This document shows, one piece after another, positions 1-9,694 of a stretch of 64,000 bases of DNA (positions within the stretch are counted from its first letter, which is position 1; each line of letters starts with the position of its first letter). Origin of the DNA: Nitzschia sp. DOCU1 (taxonomy: Eukaryota > Bacillariophyta > Bacillariophyceae > Bacillariales > Bacillariaceae); NCBI GenBank assembly GCA_951394045.1, contig OX595998.1:992001-1056000 (forward strand). Direction: 5' to 3'. Below the pieces are notes generated by a model that made no database searches, was not told where the DNA came from, and saw nothing but the letters and a program-made list of their open reading frames with translations. The position numbers and the translations under genes were made by a program.

Positions 1-81
1 CCACGCACATCGAACCATCACCATAGGGGTGTGTCAAAGACGCGCCCTACACACAATCCAACATCAAACATTACAACTATC

Positions 82-1386
82 ATGCCCCCACCCTTTTCAG
101 AACGATCCAATAGTTCTCTTGTGCAGCAGCAGCAACAACAACAACACCATAGAACACATGGTGCCTTGATTTTGGCCAATTTCTTTTTTGGTGTGGGAGC
201 CGTCTTGGGCGCATTAGGCTTGCCTGCCACTCATCCCTTGGTGTTTGCCTTGCTTCGCGAGATTGGAGCGGGCGCCATTCTATTGGGAATTTCCTCGTGT
301 TGGTATCGTCGGCCAATAGGTTCCGCATTGCGAGATTCCGCCAATGACAATGATGATGATGATGATGATGAAAAGCCAGCATCCCTCACGTATGCATGGC
401 GTGCCTGGACGGTCCATTGGAAGCATTTTGCATTGCTCGGGCTGGTGGTATTTGGAAATCAAGCTGGGTTTATTGTCGGTATCAAAATGGCGGGACCCAT
501 CACCGCCAGTATCTGGCAACCCACCCAGCCCATCTTTACGGCTGCTATTTGCATGGCGCTGGGCTGGGAACCCCCACAGAGACGACGTCTCGTGGGTATC
601 CTAGTAGCTACGATTGGCTGTATCATGATGGTGTTACTCAAAGCATCGACCAAAGTGGAAGAACTCGCCATGCAAGAAGAACCAGTCGCGGTTGCGTACA
701 AGAAGGAGGACAATGGTACAAGCAACAATTATGGCTTGAGTAGTACTACAGCTCGCTATGTCATTGGCAATACGCTCTTCTTTTGCAATTGCCTGTGTAC
801 TTCACTGTACGTGATTCTTTCCAAACGCATGCTGGCTATCTATCCTGCCGTTTGGGTGACGGCCTGGTCCTACAATGCAGCTTCTGTATACATGTTTTTC
901 GCGACTTTACTTGCCATGTCTACACCCGGCTCCGAAGCTTTTTTCTGTCCCGAATGTCCAGTGCTGAAAGATCCTCTACAAAGACTGCTTCACATTCCGT
1001 CCGGCGCCATCCCAGCACTACTCTACTACATTGTATTTGCTTCTGTAGGCTCCTATGGTCTAATCACTTGGGCGAATCAACATGCGACGGGAACGCTAGT
1101 CATGAGCTACAGTGTGCTACAGCCCGTGACATCGGCATTATTAACGACCGTCTTGTTGCTGCTGGGTATTGTGGCCAGTTGTCAGCGCCAGGACACGTCT
1201 GGGAAAGCATCCGCGTGCTTGGATTTTCCAAGCCTGGGAACCTTTTGTGGAATGGTGGGAGTCTTTGCGGGGCTATCTTTGATTATCACGACGGAACCAG
1301 CATCGACTCGTGCGGACGACAAAGACAATGCGGAGGATCCCGAAGTCATACCACTGACTCGCGCCAAAAAGGAAGAGGTATTGTAA
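82..1386 (+). CDS. DMT-superfamily (EamA/WAT1-like) membrane transporter
   Basis: This intronless frame encodes 434 aa from the first ATG at 82; the frame is open upstream only to a GTG. It has about ten hydrophobic segments. The first begins at the LANFFFGVGAVLGALGL stretch, and the last pair near the C-terminus (TSALLTTVLLLLGIV and GTFCGMVGVFAGLSLII) closes a second EamA-like repeat. EamA proteins move small metabolites across membranes; the substrate cannot be read from sequence. A glutamine run (residues 15-21, mixed CAG/CAA codons) precedes the first helix, and an acidic run made by a GAT microsatellite (about 349-371) lies in a loop; both may vary in length between alleles. The tail is charged and probably cytosolic. 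The stop lies 4 bp from the stop of the convergent downstream gene, so their 3' UTRs must overlap. Confidence 0.8.
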   Translation: MPPPFSERSNSSLVQQQQQQQHHRTHGALILANFFFGVGAVLGALGLPATHPLVFALLREIGAGAILLGISSCWYRRPIGSALRDSANDNDDDDDDEKPASLTYAWRAWTVHWKHFALLGLVVFGNQAGFIVGIKMAGPITASIWQPTQPIFTAAICMALGWEPPQRRRLVGILVATIGCIMMVLLKASTKVEELAMQEEPVAVAYKKEDNGTSNNYGLSSTTARYVIGNTLFFCNCLCTSLYVILSKRMLAIYPAVWVTAWSYNAASVYMFFATLLAMSTPGSEAFFCPECPVLKDPLQRLLHIPSGAIPALLYYIVFASVGSYGLITWANQHATGTLVMSYSVLQPVTSALLTTVLLLLGIVASCQRQDTSGKASACLDFPSLGTFCGMVGVFAGLSLIITTEPASTRADDKDNAEDPEVIPLTRAKKEEVL

Positions 1387-1390
1387 CTTC

Positions 1391-3325
1391 TCAAAAATTG
1401 ATAAAGCGGCGGAGAAAGCCACCTCTTCCATGGTCGAGCCTGTGCTTGTCAATCATTTCCGAGGCCTTGGCCAACGCCTCTCTCAACGACCAGGCACGGG
1501 CCCAGAGAGCTTGCTCGCCATCCATACATCCTTCATGTTCTTCAAATGCAGCCGTCAGTGTCTTGGTGATTTTGCCCGAGACTTGATCAATGTAGACAAA
1601 CGGCAAGCCTGAGAGATAGGAAAGAATGGCAGCGTGCAATCGATCGCAAACGACCACCTTCCCCAACGACAAGAGCTCGATCGAAGTATCGGTGAAAAAG
1701 GTATCTGTCGTCTCAAAAATGTCCAATCGATCGGACCATTCAACAATCTTAAAGGTCAAGTCGGATTTGGGAAGAATACGACGAATCGAATCTTCATTTC
1801 GCTCCGAATCTACCTTGGATTCATGATCTTTCCGCAAAAAGATGATAATGTCCACCAATTCCGTAGGACGTTTTCGAATGGGTGCATACGGTCCAAGTTG
1901 AAAGGCCATATCGGGTACAATCATGTTTGTGACAAACGGATACAGGACCGATGCTTCTTCCCAAGATTCCTTTTCGCGCCACATAAAGATAGTGCGCGAT
2001 TGGGCCAACTGGATTCCTTCGGGCGTATCCAAAGCGCTCGTATTGACTGGTTTGGCTGGAGCTGTGGTTCCCCAATTTCCCCAGCCTCCATTACCCCCCT
2101 CGTCCCACATGTACTCCTCCAAACGCCGACGTCGATCTTCTTGCGAGGCTAATTTCAATCCCAGCGCTACCTTTTCCTTAATGGACGTTGCATCCTTGGT
2201 CTTCAAGGATTTGTCCAAGTAAAATAGGGACTGCGGCATTCCAATCAATTTGTATCCATTCTCCAAAATGGTTTTCATGGAAGGAATCCGAATATCCTGA
2301 GCATCTGTGACACATAGTATTCAATCAGAAAATAAACAAAAGCACCAACAAAAGCCAGCCCACGCCCTAGACGTACCTCGCCACAAGTCTCCCCAATTAC
2401 CTCCAGCATGCCACAGGGCCACTTTGTTGGTCGCCGTGGCATCTGAATTTCGGATAATGTCGGTACAAACGTCGTAAAAGCCACCCGCTTGAATGTAGTG
2501 ACATTGTTTGGGCGCTTCAAGTTTCAAACTTGTCTGAACCAATTCTAGTTCCCCCACCGTTAACATGTGATCCCCCACATTGGAATGATAGGCTGGATCC
2601 ACCAACAAAATCTGGAGGGGATCTTGTCCCAGCACTTGCTGAAAAATCTTGGTCTGCCGTTGTCGAACTTGTTGAATGCAAGTGTGTCGGCGCTGGACGA
2701 AAGGATCACGGACACTCATAAAGGCAATGGGCTTGGGAGGTGTCGATTCCCATGGTTTTAAGCGTTGTGCTTCCAGTTCACTGTAAATGGGGTCTGACTT
2801 TCGATATCTGGCCACATTGTTATCTTCGATTTGTTTAAATTGTGGTTGCATCAGAGAAAGATTGTACAAATGAAGGAGAAACAGACAAAATATCGTAAAC
2901 ATAATCCGATCAGTCAGGCGATAATGTTGCGGGGGTGTTCGAAAATTTGGTGCTGACACCGGGTTGCATATTCGATTGACCACCATCTCGCAAAATGACT
3001 CATCACCATGACTTGTTTGATAGGGATTCACATGATGAGCTCCTCGTCGCACCAGACTTCCGAGCTCCAAGGCACGTTCTTCTTGCTGCCGATATCGCTC
3101 CCGTTCTAAATGACGAATCTCCACATCCTTTCGAAAGATCTCCGTCCTTTGCTGCTCAATTTGATTCCGAAGAAGTTCCAACTCACGATCTTTTTGCTGT
3201 AGGGCATCTTCCTGGTACCGTTGGATTCGCGCGAGTTGCTCCGAAATACTTTCCAAGCTCCCGCCAGCACTGTCCAATGAAGTGGCGGCGTTGCGGTAAC
3301 TACTACTGCCTTCTCGGTCGTTCAT
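1391..3325 (-). CDS. Polysaccharide pyruvyl transferase-like type II membrane protein
   Basis: Two exons (3325-2377 and 2304-1391) flank a 72-bp GT-AG intron and give 620 aa. The join restores the continuous reading NWGDLWRDAQDIRIPSM. Residues about 20-95 form a coiled coil rich in E, Q and R. One transmembrane helix follows (MFTIFCLFLLHLYNLSL, near residue 145), and the rest is probably lumenal. The catalytic part carries features of the pyruvyl transferase/GT-B-like family: NVGDHMLTVGE, a glycine-rich HAGGNWGDLW and LIGMPQSLFY. Family members add pyruvate ketals to, or otherwise modify, surface glycans, so a Golgi role is the best guess. The family call rests on motif recognition only. The C-terminus is convergent with the transporter gene. 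The 5' side faces a region with strong inverted repeats. Confidence 0.7.
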
Positions 3326-3475
3326 TCTTGTTGTAGTGTTCGATCATGTAATCTGTTGTATACGTCGTTGACAAAGATGTTGATAGCAACGGACCATAAA
3401 GTATTAGCAAGATGAGTGAGATGAGAGGTCATAAGCACTTCCGCGCAGAGGTGAGGCCTCATTTCCAAAAATCGG

Positions 3476-3514
3476 GCGCCGCGCGATAACTCGAGTCGAG
3501 TTATCGCGCGGCGC
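3476..3514. repeat. Near-perfect 39-bp palindrome
   Basis: Two 19-bp arms (3476-3494 and 3496-3514) are exact reverse complements around a single central G. The outer part is GC-rich (GCGCCGCGCG) and the inner part reads ATAACTCGA. It could extrude as a cruciform or bind a dimeric factor about 150 bp upstream of the pyruvyl-transferase-like start codon. Confidence 0.85.
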
Positions 3515-3535
3515 ACCTGCGAGTTCTTGCGCGCC

Positions 3536-3579
3536 CCAGGGGTCAATTGTTCGCATCGTTCCCCACAATTGACCCCTGG
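3536..3579. repeat. Inverted repeat with 15-bp arms
   Basis: The arms CCAGGGGTCAATTGT (3536-3550) and ACAATTGACCCCTGG (3565-3579) are exact reverse complements separated by 14 bp. GCGCGCC-like sequence flanks both sides and nearly extends the pairing. It sits 21 bp from the preceding palindrome. Confidence 0.85.
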
Positions 3580-4002
3580 CGCGCCCGAGAAAGTCCAACG
3601 CGGTTGAAAAACTGCAGAGAATGAAGAAGAAAGGGCTGGTGAACGACTCGATCGACCACAAGGGATTGACCCTTTCGACTTCTGATGCGAGGCTGCAGGG
3701 CCACGAAACGACGCCCTTCTTCCCTCTCTCTTAAAAAAAACTATTTCAAAGCAGTAAGTTTCCCCGGCTGATACGAGACTTTTCGACACAACCACAGCAC
3801 TACCGTCGATGCAATGCTTTGCTATGGGTCTTGAGAGTGATTGAGTGGCTATAATGGTGGCCTAGTAAGTTGTTGGGGCTGGGGCAAAACGAGCGCAGTA
3901 ATCCTCGAAGATGGTATTCTTGCACTATTAGTAAACGACATTCATGACGCGACTTGAGGTTCTACTTTCAACTTGTAACTTCTAGAGTAGGGCTTCTTGT
4001 CA

Positions 4003-5709
4003 TTACAATAAGAGGTCTGCAGGCCAGGTTGCCACTAAGCTGGGGTCGCCTCTCAGCAGCATGTAGATGGTACTAAGCTCGCAGCCACATGCGATGGCCA
4101 TTTCCAGAGGAAGTTTGTCTGTGAACATTGGATCCAAAACGTCGCAAAACTCAACACCCGAATAAGGATTGGATTCCAGCAAGGCTTTCACTAGCTTGGA
4201 ATCAACACAATTCTTGAGAGCATAATGCAGAGGCAACCGACCAAGGAAGTCTCGGTGAGAGCATGCCTCTTGATAGGGCTTCCAAATTCGTTCCAAGACA
4301 ATATCCATCAATTGAGCCTTATTTACAGAAGAGGATTCCAAGGCAACGTGGAGAGGCATTCGACCCAGTTCATCAATTGTGTCAAGTTGACTTCCGCCAT
4401 GTCGATCCAAGACAAAGTTCAAGACGGGAGCCGACGCCCCGCACTCTAGGGCCGCATGTACTTCGTGAAAAGTACGCAGCTCGGATGTCTCTCGCCATTC
4501 GGATAGAAGGTCCGCCGAGCCCAGACATGTTCGTTTTCTGCTAGACCCTTCGCCATCGGCGTGGGGACGTTTCTTTGAACTCGGTTGACTGTCGTCAAGT
4601 ATAGGTGACTTTGATCGCGGTAAATTGATCTCCAACTCCTGCGATCTAGGCGTGGAGTTCCCATCCACATAAGTACCATTGTCTTCGGAGTTCAGAGGGA
4701 GCTTAATCGAGTTTGCATCAGCAGAAGTGTCTTTTTCTTCCTCGTCCTCAGTAGCTTGATCATCTCCGCTTGTTGGCTTACTAGAAACTTCCTCGCTGGC
4801 TAAGATATCCACAGCACCACGGAGACAAATCTCCAACATGCCAGGGTCCCACCCAGCCACATTGTCATCTTCCCTAACACCTTGCAAAACGTGCCTTCCT
4901 CCACGCGGCCAGGCACGAATCATAAATTTCACAAGCTCCAGGTTACCACTTCGAACAGCCGGGAATAAAGGAGTTTCACCTCGAAGATTTTCGTTCTTCA
5001 GCCCTTCTGGAAATCTTTGTACGAGAAATTTCATCATTTCAGTTTGACCCTCTCTTGCGGCATCGTGCAGAGCGGACGAGCCTTCATAGTCCACCACAGA
5101 GATCGTCTCTGGGGCAACAGCGAGAAGATCGCTAGCAATCTGAAGGTGTCCCCATCGAGCAGCAAAATGAATCGCCACCTTGCCTTTCTTCGACTGCAAG
5201 GATGCACCCCTGGGATGAGCTTTCAACAAGGCTCGCACCACGCCCACATGGCCTTCGCCAGCCGCAAAGTGCAGGGCTAGCTTGTCCTTCTTGGATCGGA
5301 TGGCAGCTGTTTCAGGAACAGCGGACATGAAGAATTCGACAATTTCCGTACGTCCCTCACGAGCTGCATAATGAAGGGGGATTTTCCCTTTCTGATTTGG
5401 TGCTACAGCTGCTTTCGGGTTCGAACTGAGAATGAGTCGGAGCAGGGGAATGTTTCCGATCGAGGCGGCGAAATGCAATGGAAGCGATCCATCATGCTTA
5501 CTCGGAACAAATGCCCACTCTGGTTTGTGAATCAGCAGCGATGTTACTACCCGTTCCAACGCCAAACCCGAGGATAAAACAAGTAGTGAATCCTCTACAG
5601 GAACCAGTACATCTGATTCTTTGATTCGCGTCATGGCTTGCCGCGTCTTGACTTCATCTTGAGACAAGACGCCGTCCAGCAGCGTCAAAAGAGGAGTGCT
5701 AATCGTCAT
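4003..5709 (-). CDS. Ankyrin-repeat protein
   Basis: A single exon encodes 568 aa from ATG at 5709. About seven ankyrin repeats fill residues 50-280, with typical text such as GSLPLHFAASIGNIPLLRLIL, GKIPLHYAAREGRTEIVEFFM and KLALHFAAGEGHVGVVRALL. A polar acidic linker (about 300-400) includes a basic cluster KKRPHADGEGSSRKR that could serve as a nuclear signal. A second, weaker ankyrin block covers about 430-560. No catalytic domain is visible, so it is probably a scaffold for protein contacts. Such proteins are numerous in diatoms and partners cannot be predicted. Confidence 0.8.
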   Translation of the reverse strand: MTISTPLLTLLDGVLSQDEVKTRQAMTRIKESDVLVPVEDSLLVLSSGLALERVVTSLLIHKPEWAFVPSKHDGSLPLHFAASIGNIPLLRLILSSNPKAAVAPNQKGKIPLHYAAREGRTEIVEFFMSAVPETAAIRSKKDKLALHFAAGEGHVGVVRALLKAHPRGASLQSKKGKVAIHFAARWGHLQIASDLLAVAPETISVVDYEGSSALHDAAREGQTEMMKFLVQRFPEGLKNENLRGETPLFPAVRSGNLELVKFMIRAWPRGGRHVLQGVREDDNVAGWDPGMLEICLRGAVDILASEEVSSKPTSGDDQATEDEEEKDTSADANSIKLPLNSEDNGTYVDGNSTPRSQELEINLPRSKSPILDDSQPSSKKRPHADGEGSSRKRTCLGSADLLSEWRETSELRTFHEVHAALECGASAPVLNFVLDRHGGSQLDTIDELGRMPLHVALESSSVNKAQLMDIVLERIWKPYQEACSHRDFLGRLPLHYALKNCVDSKLVKALLESNPYSGVEFCDVLDPMFTDKLPLEMAIACGCELSTIYMLLRGDPSLVATWPADLLL

Positions 5710-6931
5710 TTTGTATCCTCAGAATAGACTATCGTCGTCTTGGTGTTTGCCACTTTGAAGTCAAAGAAATGAAAAGAGAGTGCAAAGGAAAGGAAACGTG
5801 GAGAAAATAGAAAGAGAAGACAGTAGCGCTTCGCAAGTATTCCATTGAGAGGCGTGCCGACCAAAGCAATGGCCAATGTCAATGTCGAGTTGAGGGCGCT
5901 GGCTCACATCTTCGACGAACCAAAGCACATGTTTTCGCTTGGTCCTCTTCGCAATACAACGCCGAACTTTTGCGACGAGACCCGTTGGACGCGTGCTAAG
6001 TAGGAAATCCGCATCCCCACCGCACGTGCCATCATAGGTATGCATTCATGCTTTCTTTCGCCATGCACGTGTGAGGCATATCGAAATCTCATTAGACTGG
6101 ACTGGGCTTAGAATCGCTCGTATTTCTTGACTGCTATGTAGCTTATGTACCATACCACACCTATTAAGAGGTGATGGTTTCTCGCTGGGCACGTTAACCT
6201 TCACTCGGCAATAAGTAAGAGGTTGCGTGTCGGCGAGAGCCAGCACAACAATTGACGTGCCCACCCCCCTCCGGAAAGGCATTTGGCAGGAAGGCAAGCA
6301 CATGCTCGCAGTCAACTCTGCAGAAACGATGACGTGCATATGAGGGACTGGTGATGCTCATTTAACATTCGCTGCATCCCACAATTCACAGCAAAGACCC
6401 TACCTCTTGGCAACGAGGATAGCCGGGGTAGTGATATCCTCTATCTCTATCGTAGGACAGGCGGCGCGGCGGCTTACAAACCATTAGACTCGTTTGACTA
6501 CCGGTATGTCACCGTAGGGAGCAAACGGGTTACTAACCAAACGCAGGATTTACTACTTAATAGGCTACCTGGTACCTTTCGTGGCGCCAGTAGTCGCCCA
6601 TATAGGCTTTACAGTCGCTCAGGGGCTCCCACACTAACGTCAGGTGGGCGAGCTTGAAACGACTTGGGAAGACTCAAAGGAGTGTGCTGAGAGGACCAAG
6701 AAGTAGCATGGACATCTATAGTATAAGAGCAGAGACCCTCGTTGAGGCTGCTTTACTACCTAGTAAAAAATGCCCGGTCCCCCGGCCTTCTCATCCCGAT
6801 TGAGACGGCATCAGTACTATCACCTACTCCCTATTCGAGTTCCATTTTGAAACAAGGCTCATCCATAGTCAAACCTCCCACCATTAGCCTCGTCACGTCC
6901 CAAGAAATGAAAGAACTTAAGCATCACGGTC
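5710..6931. other. 1.2-kb intergenic region, no gene seen
   Basis: Only short, unrelated frames occur on either strand. None shows domain text, repeats or intron signals. It presumably holds the ankyrin gene promoter and the 3' UTR of the lectin-GH99 gene. Confidence 0.5.
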
Positions 6932-8875
6932 TCACGGGCACCACGAGTAGCCTTCTTCCGAAACGTTGACTTTAAATGATGCAAGGGCATCCAAAAAGTC
7001 GAAGCCGTAGCGATCCGCCTCGTCTGGCTCAACTTGAGTCCCCTCCCACCATTCGTTGAAAGAAGTCACAAACACCATCTTTGGGATATCCTTGGCCACC
7101 CATTCGGGCCGAGGCAGGCAAGCCACTGCGTAGAGCTGTCGCAAAAAATCATCGGCATCACCTAGCAATGGTTCCTTCCCCCGAAAGTCGTGATACATAG
7201 GTATAACATTGGGAAAGAAGAGCGTTTCTTCAGACCAGGCTTGAAAGATAGGCATAGCTTCACGCAACATGTAATCCGACGCAGTCTCATTCGGTATCAC
7301 TCGGTCGTTTTCGAACATATTGTAAGTAGTATAAGCGTCAAACACGGTAGTCCCGTCCGAGGTCAACCCGTTGTGCGACGTGGCCGGATCATCGTTGCCG
7401 TTTCCAAAGAAAGGCTCATCACCAATGAAGAAAATTTCTTCATCAATTGCGGCTCGAAGGTCATCCAATACACTCTTATTAAAATATTCATCGAACATGG
7501 CCCTCCAGCGAGTAATGTACACAGCCACAACGGGGCGGCCGTTCAAACGAAGATACGAGGGATGATCAAAGTATTCCTTCTTCATTTCCTGCAGATCCTT
7601 TAACAGCCTCGCTTGTGCTGTGCCATTTTGAAAGCCTGTTCCCTTCAAAGCCTTGGATTCAAAAAACATACAAAATTTGATCTTATCAATGTTGCTGGCA
7701 CTTAGCATTCCTTGATCAAAATGCCGTTTTGACAGGGTGTCCGTTCCGCCCCAAGACACCACCCAGGAGGAAATGTTGCCCCGAAGTGCCCATTCAATGT
7801 GTTGCTCGGCCACTTGTGGTAAGTCGGTTCCATAGTATCCCAAAAGAGGAATGTCTTGAGTCTCGTGGCGAGACCAATCACCATCTAAATACCAAGGATA
7901 GTAGTATGCCAAATACATTAGGCGATCGGCTGACGTGTCGTTTTTGCCGGTTTCAATCGTAGTTGCATTGCCTTTCCCCGTCGGACTGATCTCTTGATCA
8001 TGCCAATGCAAAAACCAACTCATGGACCCCTTTCGGGTTTCTTTGAGGTTCCGTGATGATCGCTTATCAATGTCCAGCAAGCTGCAAGTCACCTGGGAGC
8101 CGCTAGCAGCATCGTTGAGTACCAACGTCCCGTCCCTTTCAAGAAACCAATGCGTTGCCACCAGTTTGCTCTCATCATCAACAGGAACTGGCGCCCACTG
8201 CAATTTGGAACCGTGAAAGAACCCAAAGGATCCGTTTGAGTCCAGCCCAAAGTGCCGATCATTGTCCAAGCAATGGGACTCTCCGCGAAAATAGACTTGT
8301 TCCGTGTCAATCATAATGGTATCAAGATTGTACGATATACAACTCCACTGTGAAGGCGCCAAGGAAACGTCAACTTTCCAAAGGATCGATTCGTCGGGAC
8401 CCTCGGTATGAATGGTAATACCCGCATAGTTGAGAGTCAACTGCGCCTTCTTGGTGCTGACAGGCGCCGCACCTTGAGCTTCTTCTTCAGTCGACGACCA
8501 CAAGCAATTTCCATCTTGGTCCAATAAAAATAAAACACCGTGCCTGTCGAATATCCAATATTCGGGCTGCCTAGTCTGTCCGGAATCGTCGTATTCAGGC
8601 TGCCACACCAATTGATCGCCTCTCCAGTATCCAAACTGCCCTTCGGTAAGGCCCAATCGAAAAGTGCCGTCTTCGTCAAGGCATGCAAACTCTCCTTGTG
8701 GATATGTATAATCGACAGGTACCACCACCGATGTTCCGTTCTTTTTCAGTGTGGTACATGCTATGTTCCTCGTTTGTGCCGAAGCCTCAAACCCCAAAAC
8801 TACCGCTAAAATGACCAGGCTGAAAATCGCCTTGGAGGGAGGCCCGAAGATGAATCTTTTCCGTCTTCGTCCCAT
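6932..8875 (-). CDS. Secreted lectin-GH99 (endo-alpha-mannosidase-like) protein
   Basis: A single exon encodes 647 aa from ATG at 8875. A signal peptide or anchor follows a basic MGRRRKR start (AIFSLVILAVVLGFEASA). Residues about 45-130 and 205-265 look like two bulb-type (B-lectin) units: CLDEDGTFRLG...GYWRGDQLVW, repeated as CLDNDRHFGLDSNGSFGFFHG...LQW. The C-terminal 330 residues match the GH99/GH71-like TIM barrel, with LAYYYPWYLDGDW, SSWVVSWGG, RPVVAVYITRW and the diagnostic SFNEWWEGTQVEP. GH99 enzymes cleave alpha-mannosides, either in the Golgi during N-glycan trimming or outside the cell on polysaccharides. The lectin units suggest mannan binding. Several N-x-S/T sites agree with the secretory route. 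Catalytic residues were not verified by alignment. Confidence 0.8.
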   Translation of the reverse strand: MGRRRKRFIFGPPSKAIFSLVILAVVLGFEASAQTRNIACTTLKKNGTSVVVPVDYTYPQGEFACLDEDGTFRLGLTEGQFGYWRGDQLVWQPEYDDSGQTRQPEYWIFDRHGVLFLLDQDGNCLWSSTEEEAQGAAPVSTKKAQLTLNYAGITIHTEGPDESILWKVDVSLAPSQWSCISYNLDTIMIDTEQVYFRGESHCLDNDRHFGLDSNGSFGFFHGSKLQWAPVPVDDESKLVATHWFLERDGTLVLNDAASGSQVTCSLLDIDKRSSRNLKETRKGSMSWFLHWHDQEISPTGKGNATTIETGKNDTSADRLMYLAYYYPWYLDGDWSRHETQDIPLLGYYGTDLPQVAEQHIEWALRGNISSWVVSWGGTDTLSKRHFDQGMLSASNIDKIKFCMFFESKALKGTGFQNGTAQARLLKDLQEMKKEYFDHPSYLRLNGRPVVAVYITRWRAMFDEYFNKSVLDDLRAAIDEEIFFIGDEPFFGNGNDDPATSHNGLTSDGTTVFDAYTTYNMFENDRVIPNETASDYMLREAMPIFQAWSEETLFFPNVIPMYHDFRGKEPLLGDADDFLRQLYAVACLPRPEWVAKDIPKMVFVTSFNEWWEGTQVEPDEADRYGFDFLDALASFKVNVSEEGYSWCP

Positions 8876-9694
8876 GCTATCGTCCTGTCGTTCTTCCAGA
8901 CTTCATCTTCCGTCCCGGCGGTAGGCCGATCACAAGGTTATTGCTGACAACTGTCTCTGCTAGAGGGAGGCCAATGTGGTTTTGGCTGCCCCGTCGGCGA
9001 AAGATACGATGCCAAAGTCTTTGATCAAATCGATTAAATCCCCTTACGCCGTCCGCGGTCGATCCGATGCCGACAACATTGATGAGAACGTTCGAAAGGG
9101 ATGAGATCGTCACAGACAGTCACGAATGAGGAGAACAACTCGACGAAATGACCCGTCGTGCTGTCATTATTATGCCATTTGTCCAGAGCTTAAATGAACT
9201 TACCAGGTATGCCCATTCACTCTGCCTGGCAATACCAGTGCTTTGAGACCGTTCAAATCCATTGTTCAATAAATACTGGTAAGTCCCTCATTGCATTTCA
9301 AGACAGAAGTGAATGGGACAAGATCACCAAATGTCGCGCGCAAGACTCCGTGCTTTTTGAAAACCGCGGCAACCGATGGCGTGTGCAATATTCGGAAGGC
9401 GAGAAAACCAAGCAGTTCGAAGACGAAAAACCGAAGCACACGCGACTTTGCGAACGATCCCGCCTGTGATACAACACGAACGCGGATAATAGAAGGCGAT
9501 CCGGCCATTCACACTCTTGCATCATTTCCAACTCTTGATCGGAATAGACAACGATTCATTCATTGGCTGTTTGTCCTTGAACCCAGAAAACTCAGTGATC
9601 GACCATTGAAGAAGGCCGAGAAGCAATCGCACAACATTCCAAGAGAAAGTCACCAAACCCGTTTTGTCATTAGAAATAATCCATAAAGGTTCTC
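8876..9694. other. Divergent promoter region, no gene seen
   Basis: This 819-bp gap separates the minus-strand lectin-GH99 gene from the plus-strand coiled-coil gene. Small frames at 9194-9531 on both strands lack recognisable content. Confidence 0.5.

Larger units (their letters stand above)
3326..4002. other. Intergenic region with two strong inverted repeats
   Basis: No convincing gene. It lies between the start of the pyruvyl-transferase-like gene and the stop of the ankyrin gene, both on the minus strand. It holds two adjacent inverted repeats, listed separately, and otherwise AT-rich unremarkable sequence. Confidence 0.6.

Noticed and set aside
783..1586. 267-aa plus-strand frame over the transporter gene
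   Set aside because: It overlaps the transporter in another frame, is Cys/Ser/His-rich and has no domain.
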